The notes: generated by a model from the sequence alone, not told the origin. 64,000 nucleotides of DNA from Leptolyngbya boryana PCC 6306 (GCF_000353285.1 NZ_KB731324.1:2808577-2872576), one strand, 5' to 3'. Positions 43,837 through 53,040 are shown, numbered from the stretch's first letter. Numbers and translations are program-made.

Positions 43837-46071
43837 ATGCCGTATCCGCTTCACGTCGCTTTCATCTGGCATCAGCATCAACCGCTTTATAAAAGCCGTG
43901 GCGATGCGAATTATTATGCTGCTTCTGAGGGGCAATATCGCTTGCCTTGGGTGCGGCTGCATGGAACCAAGGATTATCTTGATCTAATTCTGTTGTTAGA
44001 ACGTTATCCAAAATTGCATCAGACGGTGAATCTTGTGCCGTCGCTGATCATGCAGATTGAGGATTATGTGGCTGGAACGGCACTTGACCCGTATTTGATC
44101 GCGACCGTTACGCCTGTAGAGAACCTCGATCGCGCATCCAAGGAATTCGTGATTGAACATTTCTTTGATGCGAATCAGCATACTTTAATCAATCCGCATC
44201 CGCGCTATTCAGAACTCTACGGGCAGCGGCAGGAACGGGGACGCGGTTGGTGTCTGGAGAATTGGCAGGAACAGGATTATAGCGATCTGTTGGCTTGGCA
44301 TAATTTGGCGTGGATTGATCCGTTGTTTTGGGATGATCCAGAGATTGAGGCTTGGTTGAAGCAGGGGAAAGGGTTTACGTTGAGCGATCGCCAAAGAATC
44401 ATCGCGAAGCACAGAGAAATTCTCAGTCGCATCATTCCTCAACATCGCAAGATGCAAGAATCGGGTCAGCTTGAGGTGACGACGACCCCTTATACGCATC
44501 CGATTTTGCCGCTGCTCGCAGATACGAATGCGGGACGGGTAGCTGTACCGAATATGACGCTGCCAGAATCGCGCTTTCAGTTTGCAGAAGATATTCCTCG
44601 GCATTTGAACAAAGCTTGGCAGATGTATGAGGAGCGATTTGGCTGTGCTCCACGGGGCTTGTGGCCTTCGGAACAGTCGGTGAGTCCTGAAATTTTGCCG
44701 TATGTTGCAAAACAGGGATTTCAGTGGCTGTGTTCGGATGAGGCAGTGTTGGGTTGGTCGCTGAAGCATTTCTTCCATCGGGATGAGACGGGGAATGTTT
44801 ATGAGCCGGAGAAGCTTTATCGTCCGTATCGGTTGGAAACGCCTGCGGGAGATTTAGCGATCGTATTTCGGGATCATCGGTTGTCAGATTTGATCGGGTT
44901 TACTTACAGCGCGATGGAGCCGAAGCAAGCGGTGACGAACCTTGTCGGACATTTAGAAGCCATTGCGCGATCGCTCAAAGATAAAGCGGATCAACCTTGG
45001 TTAGTGACCATTGCATTGGATGGTGAGAACTGTTGGGAGTTTTACCCACAAGACGGTAAGCCTTTCTTAGAACTGCTTTACCAGACTTTGAGCAATGATC
45101 CAGATATCAAGTTAGTTACCGTTTCAGAATTCATTGAGCAATATCCACCGACAGAAACGATTCCTGCACAACAATTGCATAGTGGTTCTTGGGTCGATGG
45201 AAGCTTTACAACCTGGATTGGTGATCCTGCCAAAAATAAAGCTTGGGATTTGCTCACTGCGGCGCGTCAGACTTTAGCAAACCATCCTGAAGCAACGGAA
45301 GAAAACAATCCCGAAGCTTGGGAAGCACTGTATGCAGCAGAAGGATCGGATTGGTTCTGGTGGTTTGGGGAAGGACATTCCTCGAATCAAGATGCCATGT
45401 TTGATCAGTTGTTTCGAGAGCATTTAGCAGCGTTGTATCGATCGCTGAATGAACCTGTGCCTGAGAATGTTCGCCAGCCTGTTGAGGTTCACGAAGCTCG
45501 TGGAGATCATACGCCGCAAGGATTTATTCATCCGATGATCGATGGTCGCGGCAATGAGCAAGATTGGGATAAAGCGGGACGAATTGAAGTCGGAGGTGCG
45601 CGCGGAACGATGCACCAAAGTAGCCCGATTCAGCGCCTTTGGTATGGGGTGGATCACTTGAATCTCTATTTGCGCTTGGACTTTCAGACGGGAGTACAAC
45701 CGGGGAAAGAGATTCCGCCAGAGTTGAATTTACTGTGGTTCTATGAGAATCGCCCGATGCACAATAGCCCGATTCCACTCGTCGATTTGCCGGAGCAAGC
45801 GCCTTTGAACTATGCATTTCACCATCATTTAGGAGTGAATTTGCTCACTCAGACAGTTTGGTTACAAGAGGCGGGTGAGTATTCACGCTGGCAGTCACGG
45901 GCAAGTCGGGCGCAGGTAGGAATCGATAGTTGTGTTGAGATTGCAATTCCGTGGGCAGATCTTCAGGTGGAGCCGGATTATGGATTGCGCTTAGTTATCG
46001 TGTTCTCAGAGGGTGGACGCTATCGACAGTATTTGCCAGAGAATGGAATGCTTGCGATTTCGGTTCCGTAA
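43837..46071 (+). CDS. Glycoside hydrolase family 57 protein
   Basis: The 744-residue cytoplasmic enzyme starts MPYPLHVAFIWHQHQPLYKS, with the GH57 HQHQP motif near residue 13. Further family blocks are LVPSLIMQIEDYV, GLWPSEQSVSPEI (general nucleophile region) and SDEAVLGWSL, with IALDGENCWEFYPQDG near 393. A C-terminal beta domain from about 560 may bind carbohydrate. GH57 members include alpha-amylases, amylopullulanases and 4-alpha-glucanotransferases acting on glycogen; the length fits the bacterial amylase/pullulanase-like group. It is not adjacent to other glycogen genes. Confidence 0.9.
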   Translation: MPYPLHVAFIWHQHQPLYKSRGDANYYAASEGQYRLPWVRLHGTKDYLDLILLLERYPKLHQTVNLVPSLIMQIEDYVAGTALDPYLIATVTPVENLDRASKEFVIEHFFDANQHTLINPHPRYSELYGQRQERGRGWCLENWQEQDYSDLLAWHNLAWIDPLFWDDPEIEAWLKQGKGFTLSDRQRIIAKHREILSRIIPQHRKMQESGQLEVTTTPYTHPILPLLADTNAGRVAVPNMTLPESRFQFAEDIPRHLNKAWQMYEERFGCAPRGLWPSEQSVSPEILPYVAKQGFQWLCSDEAVLGWSLKHFFHRDETGNVYEPEKLYRPYRLETPAGDLAIVFRDHRLSDLIGFTYSAMEPKQAVTNLVGHLEAIARSLKDKADQPWLVTIALDGENCWEFYPQDGKPFLELLYQTLSNDPDIKLVTVSEFIEQYPPTETIPAQQLHSGSWVDGSFTTWIGDPAKNKAWDLLTAARQTLANHPEATEENNPEAWEALYAAEGSDWFWWFGEGHSSNQDAMFDQLFREHLAALYRSLNEPVPENVRQPVEVHEARGDHTPQGFIHPMIDGRGNEQDWDKAGRIEVGGARGTMHQSSPIQRLWYGVDHLNLYLRLDFQTGVQPGKEIPPELNLLWFYENRPMHNSPIPLVDLPEQAPLNYAFHHHLGVNLLTQTVWLQEAGEYSRWQSRASRAQVGIDSCVEIAIPWADLQVEPDYGLRLVIVFSEGGRYRQYLPENGMLAISVP

Positions 46072-46086
46072 GATGGGGGCGATCGT

Positions 46087-46134
46087 CGTTTTGGGCGATC
46101 GCTTTAATTTCGTTTTGGGCGATCGCTTTAATTT
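46087..46134. repeat. Exact 24-bp tandem duplication containing HIP1
   Basis: Two back-to-back copies of a 24-bp unit (CGTTTTGGGCGATCGC then TTTAATTT) lie directly between the GH57 stop and the ankyrin gene stop, overlapping the latter's end by a few bases. Each copy includes GCGATCGC. Confidence 0.9.
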
Positions 46135-46529
46135 CGATCAAGAGTTTTAACTGCTACTTTTTGCAACTCCGCAATAGTCAGTGGGAATAAATAATCGAAA
46201 ATTTCTTGGTTGCGTGCATAAGCAGCGAGATTAAGTGCAAAATCTTTGTCCGGTTCCAAAGCTCCTCGTAAATTAACATCAGCACCTAATTCAACTAATA
46301 GTTTGACCGTTTCAAATGAGCCTTCGTGAACTGCGCGCATTAATGCAGTCCAATCACCCATATGATCTGTAGCATCAATGTCTAGCTGAGCAAGGGCAAG
46401 GATCTGCGTTGATTGCCAGTCTCCAAACTCGATTGCTAAGAAGAGTGCTTTGCTAATTTCATCAGAGTCAACGTCAAAATGCTGAGTCCATTCAGCATTA
46501 CACGTTCGCAACCAATTTCTTATATTCAT
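46128..46529 (-). CDS. Ankyrin-repeat protein
   Basis: About 133 residues from the ATG at 46529 (MNIRNWLRTC); a TTG eight codons upstream is the other option. Two to three ankyrin repeats are visible: ALFLAIEFGDWQSTQILALA, DWTALMRAVHEGSFETVKLL then VELGADVNLRG, and a degenerate third (DFALNLAAYARNQEIFDYLF). Ankyrin repeats mediate protein-protein contact; the partner is unknown. The C-terminus is basic. Transcribed alone. Confidence 0.8.
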   Translation of the reverse strand: MNIRNWLRTCNAEWTQHFDVDSDEISKALFLAIEFGDWQSTQILALAQLDIDATDHMGDWTALMRAVHEGSFETVKLLVELGADVNLRGALEPDKDFALNLAAYARNQEIFDYLFPLTIAELQKVAVKTLDRN

Positions 46530-46631
46530 ATTTTTCAGATGTCGCTCGAACAACAGACAAAGTTATATGTTTGAACGATAGCTTTACTTCACATTAGTTA
46601 AGCGAGTGCGCGAGAGCAAAGAGTGTAATCG

Positions 46632-47402
46632 CTAGTTCTGCGGAGCGTCATTCATTTGTTGTTGAAGGTGTTGGACTTCTTCGATCGACAAACCTGTTCC
46701 ACGGGAAATTGCCTCGACTGGAAAGCCTTCACGTAAAAGATTGATAGCGATCTCACGATCTCTTGATTTTTTCGTCTCTCTTTGGATCGCACGATAAACA
46801 GAGGATTCTTGCATAATATCTCTCCGCAATACACGATAAATGATCTCGTCTTCTAATTTTAGTCCAGCAAGGATGGCTGAAACTGCTGACAGATTAGCTT
46901 GAATCGTAGAATCTGAAATTTGATCGATCACTTGTGCTGCTTGCCGCAATGTTGATTCTGGATTCAGCGTCTGCTCTAGAACCGCAAAGGGAATTAAGCC
47001 AGGATACTGCAAGAATAAATCATTAGGTTGCTCCCACAAACGGATGACATCAAATTCGTGGCGTGTGCGTTCTAAGGTAAAGTCAGTTTTATGAACTAGG
47101 TCGGATGCTGTTTGCTTGAGATAAATCACGACTTGGCGCATCGTTTTTGTTTTATCTCGTCTGTATCCTCGCCCGCGATAATCGAACATTCTGAATGGAA
47201 TATCTGGGTCAGGACGGGTTTGAAATTCTAGGTGCAAAATCACGTTGTCTGACTCTAGTAGAATCAGAGCATCAGCGCGAATTGGGTCAAGTGAAAGCTC
47301 TGAAGGCTGAATCTCAGTTAAGATAACGGGTTCTCCAAGTAACCAACTCGCAAAGTCCGCTGAGAAGTTTTCAGCTAAAAAGCGACAAGCATCGTCGTAC
47401 AT
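46632..47402 (-). CDS. Rpn-family (PD-(D/E)XK-like) protein
   Basis: The 256-residue protein starts MYDDACRFLAENFSADFASW. The nuclease core shows RADALILLESDNVILHLEFQ (Asp and the ExQ-type metal motif) and FRMFDYRGRGYRRDK. A helical C-terminal half ends in a GTGLSIEEVQHLQQQ helix. Such proteins are numerous in cyanobacteria and related to RpnA-type recombination-promoting nucleases. Different from, but related in fold to, the DUF4351 gene at 15.1 kb. Confidence 0.8.
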   Translation of the reverse strand: MYDDACRFLAENFSADFASWLLGEPVILTEIQPSELSLDPIRADALILLESDNVILHLEFQTRPDPDIPFRMFDYRGRGYRRDKTKTMRQVVIYLKQTASDLVHKTDFTLERTRHEFDVIRLWEQPNDLFLQYPGLIPFAVLEQTLNPESTLRQAAQVIDQISDSTIQANLSAVSAILAGLKLEDEIIYRVLRRDIMQESSVYRAIQRETKKSRDREIAINLLREGFPVEAISRGTGLSIEEVQHLQQQMNDAPQN

Positions 47403-47578
47403 TTTTCCGGTCTATAAAGCAATACAAATATACTGTATAATTGCGTTTCAAGCTAGTCTAAAAAGAGCGATCGCGCTTTCCACTCACGCAACCAGCATCC
47501 TTCATCACAGGCTAGACATCTGAATGAGCGTTCAGATATTCTGAAGACAGTCTTTGAAGGTTGAGCCGCAGCATTCTA

Positions 47579-48484
47579 ATGCATCATCATCACCATCACG
47601 ATCATTCAACCGTTCGATACGATCGCGCTTTTCTCATCGGTATCGTTCTCAATTTAGGCTTTGTAATGGCTCAAGCGACGTTTGGTTGGTTGACGAATTC
47701 TCTCGCTTTACTCGCGGATGCGGGACATAATTTAGGCGATGTTTTGGGACTTGCGATCGCTTGGGGCGCATATACGCTGGCACGTCGTCGTCCTACGAAA
47801 CGTCATACTTATGGACTGCGGAGAGCTTCGATTCTCTCACCACTGATTAATTCTAGTTTGCTGCTCAGTGTGACGGTCTTTATTGCGATCGAAGCGATTC
47901 AGCGCTTGATTGATCCGAAGCCTGTCGAAAGTCTGACCGTGATAATTGTCGCTGCGATCGGGATTTTGGTGAATGGTGCAACAGCTTTGATGTTCCAGAA
48001 AGACCATCAGCATGATGTCAATGTGAAAGGCGCATTTCTGCACATGGTTGCAGATGCTTTAGTTTCGGTGGGTGTGGTCTTGAGTGGGTTGATCATTACT
48101 TTGACTGGGTGGCAGTCAATTGATGCGATCGCAAGTATGGGAATTGCGATCGTGATTGGAATCGGTGCATGGAATTTGCTGCAAGAGTCGCTCAGTTTGG
48201 CATTAGATGGTGTGCCTGCAAATGTAGATTTACGAGCGATTCAAAACTATTTACTAGACTTACCCGGAGTTGGCTCGATTCATGATTTACATGTGTGGGC
48301 ACTGAGTTCAACAGAACCCGCTTTAACAGCACATCTCGTCATGCTTGCAGGCGTACCTGGATCGGATTTTCTAGCTCGGATTTCTCACGACCTGCACGAT
48401 CGTTTTGGAATTGAACACAGTACGATTCAGATTGAGACAGGTTCAGCTTTTCTGCCTTGTATGCAGAGCGATTGCGGTATGTAG
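47579..48484 (+). CDS. Cation diffusion facilitator (CzcD/ZnT-like)
   Basis: About 301 residues from the ATG at 47579, with six membrane segments. The first metal site is in SLALLADAGHNLGDVLGL (HxxxD) and the second in FLHMVADALVSVGV. The cytoplasmic C-terminal domain has HDLHVWALSSTEPALTAHLV. The protein exports Zn2+ or similar cations in exchange for protons. The N-terminus is MHHHHHHDHS, six consecutive histidines plus one more, a natural metal-binding tail. A TTG at 47561 gives an alternative start. Confidence 0.92.
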   Translation: MHHHHHHDHSTVRYDRAFLIGIVLNLGFVMAQATFGWLTNSLALLADAGHNLGDVLGLAIAWGAYTLARRRPTKRHTYGLRRASILSPLINSSLLLSVTVFIAIEAIQRLIDPKPVESLTVIIVAAIGILVNGATALMFQKDHQHDVNVKGAFLHMVADALVSVGVVLSGLIITLTGWQSIDAIASMGIAIVIGIGAWNLLQESLSLALDGVPANVDLRAIQNYLLDLPGVGSIHDLHVWALSSTEPALTAHLVMLAGVPGSDFLARISHDLHDRFGIEHSTIQIETGSAFLPCMQSDCGM

Positions 48485-48500
48485 AGCCTAAACACGGCAA

Positions 48501-49178
48501 TTAAGATTGGTCTTGAATCGCTGAATAACATTGTTCGATCGATTGATTCTCCTGCAAAGCAACGACTAACGCGTCGTAGGCTGACTGATGATTTTTCAGC
48601 AGATCTTTCGCTCTCAAAATAGATAAACGCTCCCGCTGAGGCAATTCTGACGCAGGAATACGTAATTTCGTTAAAGTCTCACGGAATTTCTGGCGATCGT
48701 CTGCGCCCCCTTCTGAATTGCCATACGCTAATTGCTCTGCCGCAATTCCTGCCATCCAAACCGTACAGTAACGCTCAAGCAATTGGGATGAGAGCTTGCC
48801 TTGCTGAAGTTCCGCTTCTAATTCCTGAGTATCAAACTGCACACCGCCTAGTCCAGCTTGCCCTTGGCGAAACGCTTGCCACGCATTTAAGGTGTAGCCC
48901 ACGACCGGAATTTGCAGTTGTTGAGCAACAAGAAAATGTCCCGCTTCATGCCGCAGAACGCGATCGCGATGAGCCGGAGAAAACCGAGCAAGCCAATCGA
49001 GGCAGAGTGTGCCAAACTTCCCTTGCCACTGAAATGAATCCAGCGTTGCAAGTCCAAGAATGCTAAAGGTTGCGATCGCAGGAATCGCAGGCGAAAAATT
49101 CAGCAACGGACTGAGCAAGGTGCTCATCGTCATAGTGAAAATGCCGATCGCAACGAGATTCAATGCAGTTTGATTCAT
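48501..49178 (-). CDS. Membrane protein with M41-like HEAGH metal site
   Basis: The 225-residue protein has two N-terminal hydrophobic segments (about 5-28, 30-48). A soluble part carries VLRHEAGHFLVAQQLQIPVV (HEAGH, a Zn-peptidase motif as in the FtsH peptidase domain) and WMAGIAAEQLAYGNSEGGADD, similar to the FtsH helix bearing the third ligand. There is no AAA ATPase domain. It is a stand-alone relative of the FtsH peptidase, as found in cyanobacteria and plastids. Its start overlaps the stop of the upstream VanY-like gene by 4 bp, so they are coupled. Confidence 0.75.
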   Translation of the reverse strand: MNQTALNLVAIGIFTMTMSTLLSPLLNFSPAIPAIATFSILGLATLDSFQWQGKFGTLCLDWLARFSPAHRDRVLRHEAGHFLVAQQLQIPVVGYTLNAWQAFRQGQAGLGGVQFDTQELEAELQQGKLSSQLLERYCTVWMAGIAAEQLAYGNSEGGADDRQKFRETLTKLRIPASELPQRERLSILRAKDLLKNHQSAYDALVVALQENQSIEQCYSAIQDQS

Positions 49179-49981
49179 GGATTTGGGGTAGGCGGATTTT
49201 CTTGCTTGAATTCTTTCGCTCTGTAGAAGGTTTCTAAGCTTTGCTTATCCCCTACAAATCGCCAATGCCAAGGCTCATAAGTCACGCCCTGTTTGTTTCC
49301 CTGGGGAAAAGAGAGTTCAAAATTAAATCTTGTTGCATTGGCAGCCAGCCATCGGTAGGCAGGAGTCTTATCGAAATCTGGACTGAGATTTACCGCTGGA
49401 ACCCTGCCATCGCCAATATCGATCGCGTATCCAGTGTGATGTTCACTATATCCAGGCGGCGCACTGACTAAAGCACGCTGTTCTGGGGTCTGTGCCCGTT
49501 CTGCTTTGACATCAAAATAAACTTGCTGCTGTTCTTGAAGCGATCGAAATCCGGAAAGCGGATTGAGAATTACGCCTTCGGCATTCGCTGCTGCCACCAT
49601 CTCTTTGAAGGCTCTAGCGGCAGGAGTTCGCATTTTTATTCCACCATCAGCAGAAACGGCTTCGAGGTCGTTTAGCGGTGCTTCGGGATAGGCAAAATGA
49701 TTGAGAAGTCTCCCATCATCCGGAGATTTTGCGTCACTCGGCTGTGGGCTTTCCGCGACAGGAGTCGGACTGGCAATGCTGCGACTCAGCCACCATTGAT
49801 AGGCAAGCCACCCGCCTCCGGACAGTAGCGCGATCGTCACCAGTCCGCCTAGCCATAGCCAAAACTTCGAGCCAGACTGAACCGGAGGCGCAATCGGAGA
49901 TTCGCGCTCAGCAATCGGAATGTCATCAAAAGACGGTGCTTGATCTTGCGGAGGTTTTCCCGGCTGACTGGCATTACTCAA
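49175..49981 (-). CDS. D-alanyl-D-alanine carboxypeptidase, VanY/M15B family
   Basis: A 268-residue protein. A cytoplasmic Pro-rich N-terminus leads to one membrane anchor (WLWLGGLVTIALLSGGGWLA, about 43-62), a flexible linker, then the Zn peptidase domain. That domain shows SGFRSLQEQQQVYF, SEHHTGYAIDIGDG (His and Asp ligands) and YEPWHWRFVGD (catalytic Glu and His). It would trim terminal D-Ala from peptidoglycan stem peptides in the periplasm. It is coupled by a 4-bp overlap to the M41-like gene. Confidence 0.9.
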   Translation of the reverse strand: MSNASQPGKPPQDQAPSFDDIPIAERESPIAPPVQSGSKFWLWLGGLVTIALLSGGGWLAYQWWLSRSIASPTPVAESPQPSDAKSPDDGRLLNHFAYPEAPLNDLEAVSADGGIKMRTPAARAFKEMVAAANAEGVILNPLSGFRSLQEQQQVYFDVKAERAQTPEQRALVSAPPGYSEHHTGYAIDIGDGRVPAVNLSPDFDKTPAYRWLAANATRFNFELSFPQGNKQGVTYEPWHWRFVGDKQSLETFYRAKEFKQENPPTPNP

Positions 49982-50052
49982 GAGGGGCGCTCCTCAACTC
50001 CACGGCTCACAGTATTACAGAATAGCAATAATCCGGGATTGCGATCGCAGCG

Positions 50053-50565
50053 TCATTCCACTTTCTCCAGTTCCAGCAGATCAGAGGGCTTCATATCCTC
50101 GTATTTTTCAAACGGCTGGTGAATCCAGGGATTATCCGCCAAATAATCGACGTAATAGTCAGGCTTGATCACCGAGCAATCTTTATACCAGAGAACCCCG
50201 GTGCGCATTTCTTCGATATAGAAGCCGTAATGCTGTTTGAGCCAAGGAATCGTTTTTTGCAGCGTCACACCCGAATCAACGAGATCATCCACAATTAAAA
50301 CGTGGCTACCCAGATTCAGAGTCGTCATACTGAGATCTTTGGAAAAGACTAACGCACTGCGCGATCGCGATCCACTCCGATAGGAAGAAGTAGACAACAC
50401 TGCCAAAGGCACATCAAACATGCGAGAGAGGAGATCTCCAATCCGTAATCCGCCTCTAGCTAAACAGACAATCTGATTAAATTCCCATTCAGATTTGTAG
50501 ACCTGAAGGGCAAGTTTCTCGATCAAGCGATGATAGTCTGACCAACTGACATAGAGATCCGACAT
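50053..50565 (-). CDS. Purine-type phosphoribosyltransferase
   Basis: The 170-residue type I PRT fold has the PRPP-binding motif HVLIVDDLVDSGVTLQKTIP near residue 86, preceded by IVCLARGGLRIGDLLSRMF. Length and the C-terminal half (YVDYLADNPWIHQPFEKYED) fit xanthine or hypoxanthine phosphoribosyltransferases (Gpt/Hpt-like), which salvage bases to nucleotides. Exact base specificity is unproven. A 19-bp tandem duplication lies at its start codon. Confidence 0.87.
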   Translation of the reverse strand: MSDLYVSWSDYHRLIEKLALQVYKSEWEFNQIVCLARGGLRIGDLLSRMFDVPLAVLSTSSYRSGSRSRSALVFSKDLSMTTLNLGSHVLIVDDLVDSGVTLQKTIPWLKQHYGFYIEEMRTGVLWYKDCSVIKPDYYVDYLADNPWIHQPFEKYEDMKPSDLLELEKVE

Positions 50566-50601
50566 AGAGTTGAGGATGAATTATAGAGTTGAGGATGAAT
50601 T
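50564..50601. repeat. 19-bp tandem duplication at the start of the PRT gene
   Basis: Two exact copies of ATAGAGTTGAGGATGAATT lie end to end. The first includes the PRT start codon complement at 50563-50565. The region upstream of the start is thus doubled and carries no good ribosome binding site. Confidence 0.85.
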
Positions 50602-50682
50602 AAGTTTTTCTGCGACTTGTGCGATCGCAGCCGAAGCCGAAGAAAATAATACAACTTGTTAACCCGGCTTGTGCGATCTGTT

Positions 50683-52116
50683 ATGAACAATTCTGCTAAT
50701 GAATCGGTCTCTGAAAAGCTTAACTTAAAGACGAAGGTGGCGTATGGAGCAGGGGATTTAGGACCTGCAATTACGGCAAATATTTTAATTTTTTATCTGT
50801 CGCCTTTTTTAACCGATGTCGCAGGACTCAATCCAAGTTTGGCAGGGCAAACGCAGTTAATCGGAAAAGTTTGGGATGCGGTGAACGATCCGATGGTCGG
50901 GGTGATGAGCGATAAAACGCGATCGCGCCTGGGTCGTCGCTATCCCTGGATTTTGGCGGGTGCGGTTCCGTTTGGGTTTTTCTTCTTCTTGCAGTGGATT
51001 GTGCCGAAATTTAGCGATAACGCAGGTTCGCAGCAGTGGGGATTGTTTTGGTATTACACGTTTATTTCGATCGTGCTTGGCTGGCTGTATACAGTGGTGA
51101 ATTTGCCGTATACGGCGATGACTCCTGAAATGACGCAAGACTATGACGAGCGTACCAGCTTGAATAGTTTTCGATTTGCATTCTCAATTGGGGGCAGTAT
51201 TCTGTCGCTGATTTTAGTCGGCTTGATTAGCTCTAGATTTCCAAATTTGAGTGACCGATATGTTGCGATCGGGATTGTGTGCGGTGTTTTGTCGGTGTTG
51301 CCCTTGTTTTGGTGCGTTTGGGGGACATTCGATCGCATGAAAGCTGTCGGATTGCAGCATCCAGAGGCGGAGATGCCTGTGTCGATTCCGATCGTGCAAC
51401 AGCTTAAAATCGCGTTTAGTAATGGGCCTTTTCTGTTTGTGGTGGGAATTTATCTCTGTTCGTGGCTGAGTTTTCAGCTGACAGCAGCGATTATTCCTTA
51501 CTTTGTTGCAAGTGTGATGCGGTTGAATGATGCTTGGGCAGTACCGAGTGTCGTTTTAGCTGTGCAATTAACGGCGATGCTCATGCTTCCTGTTTGGAAT
51601 CAATTGAGTCATCGGATTGGGAAGCGGGGGGTTTACTTTGCAGGCATGGTGCTTTGGATTATTGCTCAAGGTGGCTTGTTCTTTTTGCAACCGGGACAAA
51701 TGACTTTGATGTATACCTTGGCGGTGATGTCGGGGTTTGGAGTGTCGGTGGCGTATTTGATTCCGTGGTCAATGTTGCCGGATGTGATCGAACTCGATGA
51801 GTTGCGGACAGGACAGCGGCGCGAAGGCATTTTTTATAGCTTTGTGACGTTTTTGCAGAAGGTCTGTTTGGGAGTTGCAGTAGCAGTGGTATTGCAGCAA
51901 TTGGGGAATGCGGGATATGTTCCGCCGACTGATGCAGTTCCTTTGCCTGTGCAGCCGGAGAGTGTGTTGTTGGCGATTCGATCGTCGATCGGACCTGTGC
52001 CGACGGTCGCTTTGCTGATTGGAATGGTGTTGACGTATTTCTATCCGATTACGAAGGATGTGCATACTCAGATTCGCTTGCAGTTGAGTGAGCGGAAGCG
52101 CGATCAGGGTCAGTAA
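50683..52116 (+). CDS. MFS transporter of the GPH sugar:cation symporter family
   Basis: About 477 residues from the ATG at 50683 with 12 membrane segments. The GPH signature runs GAGDLGPAITANILIFYLSPF, then VWDAVNDPMVGVMSDKTRS and GRRYPWILAGAVPFG. The second half has IELDELRTGQRREGIFYS, the other conserved loop. GPH members (melibiose, lactose and glucuronide symporters) import glycosides with Na+ or H+. The nearest carbohydrate enzyme is the GH57 gene 4.6 kb away, so the substrate is unknown. An upstream TTG would add nine residues. Confidence 0.9.
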   Translation: MNNSANESVSEKLNLKTKVAYGAGDLGPAITANILIFYLSPFLTDVAGLNPSLAGQTQLIGKVWDAVNDPMVGVMSDKTRSRLGRRYPWILAGAVPFGFFFFLQWIVPKFSDNAGSQQWGLFWYYTFISIVLGWLYTVVNLPYTAMTPEMTQDYDERTSLNSFRFAFSIGGSILSLILVGLISSRFPNLSDRYVAIGIVCGVLSVLPLFWCVWGTFDRMKAVGLQHPEAEMPVSIPIVQQLKIAFSNGPFLFVVGIYLCSWLSFQLTAAIIPYFVASVMRLNDAWAVPSVVLAVQLTAMLMLPVWNQLSHRIGKRGVYFAGMVLWIIAQGGLFFLQPGQMTLMYTLAVMSGFGVSVAYLIPWSMLPDVIELDELRTGQRREGIFYSFVTFLQKVCLGVAVAVVLQQLGNAGYVPPTDAVPLPVQPESVLLAIRSSIGPVPTVALLIGMVLTYFYPITKDVHTQIRLQLSERKRDQGQ

Positions 52117-52165
52117 GTAGGGAGGGAGGTGAAATAAATTGGAAGATAGTCGCTCTCGTTTGCGT

Positions 52166-52293
52166 CCCGCCCTGAACTGGAAGTTCGGGCTAACCGTGCG
52201 AAGTGGGTTGAAACCCACTGAAGAAAGAGTTGTCTTTGGCTGTTAGTCCCAGCGTGGACTTCGCACTGGTAGCCCCGAATTCATTCCGGGGCG
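52166..52293. repeat. Structured palindromic repeat, copy A
   Basis: About 128 bp folds into successive hairpins: an outer arm near GGGCTAACCGTGCGAAGT, a stem GTGGGTTGAAACCCAC followed by TGAAGA, a GGC-GTTAGTCC segment, and a terminal CCCCGAATTCATTCCGGGG stem. A second copy lies at 56010 with different stem bases but the same pairing. Together they flank the TIR-NACHT gene. The rest of the spacer to 52464 shows only a CCCCCAAAATGGGGG filler. Confidence 0.75.
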
Positions 52294-52464
52294 AGTCAGC
52301 AACGAAGCGAGAGAACTTGCCGAACTGATATTTAATTACGCCCATCTACTTAGTGAAATGTGCGATCGAGCGATTGGGTATAGCTAGCTGATTTGAAGGT
52401 CGGATGGCTTGGGGTTGCTTTCTAAATCCCCCAAAATGGGGGATTTTAAGCCGTTGCAGATTTT

Positions 52465-52839
52465 TTAAGCTGGCTGAGCAAGTTTGGCTTTGCGTTGGGG
52501 GCGTTTGCGATCGGATTTTTTTTGTAAGCCGATTGCTTCGACTTCGTTGCCATCATCTCCATATTGGGCAATGACGGATTGTTTTAGGACGAGAATGGCG
52601 TTGTGGAATTTCCATTCGAGTTCTTGAGCCGTATTTTGTGCGGCTTGATATTGGGCTTTGGCTTGCAGTTCGGCTTCTTGAGCGAAGCGCATTTTGGATT
52701 CGAGGTCGGATAGGAGATCGGTTCTTGCTTCGGAACGGAAAGGGGTATAGTTGGGCAGTCCTTTGGCTCCCTGTAAAGCTTTGATGTCGTCTTGAATGAT
52801 GCTGTTTCTCAAGCGTTTACTGGTATCGACAGTTGCCAT
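52465..52839 (-). CDS. Coiled-coil protein of unknown function
   Basis: The 124-residue protein starts MATVDTSKRLRNSIIQDDIK. A long helix from about 42 to 88 is rich in Ala, Glu and Gln (LESKMRFAQEAELQAKAQYQ) and suggests a coiled coil; the C-terminus is basic (KKSDRKRPQRKAK). A weak AGGAGA ribosome site lies upstream of the ATG. No family is recognised. It is divergent from the TIR-NACHT gene and separated from it by G-rich repeats. Confidence 0.6.
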   Translation of the reverse strand: MATVDTSKRLRNSIIQDDIKALQGAKGLPNYTPFRSEARTDLLSDLESKMRFAQEAELQAKAQYQAAQNTAQELEWKFHNAILVLKQSVIAQYGDDGNEVEAIGLQKKSDRKRPQRKAKLAQPA

Positions 52840-52940
52840 TGTTTGTCTCCTTTGGCTGAATATTACTGTCGATGTTCCCGATGTCGGTGCAACACATACA
52901 GCGATCGTGATTCAAAGATGGGGCATCAGATAATCGTGCC

Positions 52941-53040
52941 GTGAATTGGGATTCCAGGGATGGGAATGGCGTTACAGGGTTTGGAATTGCGATTCCGAGG
53001 GTGGGAATGGCATTACAAGTGGGGGAATGGAGGAATGGGG
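52941..53040. repeat. Imperfect G-rich direct repeats upstream of the TIR-NACHT gene
   Basis: A 26-base unit (GGGATGGGAATGGCGTTACA within it) appears at 52951-52976 and again at 52992-53017 with few changes, 41 bp apart. More GGGAATGG fragments follow. It lies in the promoter region of the TIR-NACHT gene. Confidence 0.6.
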
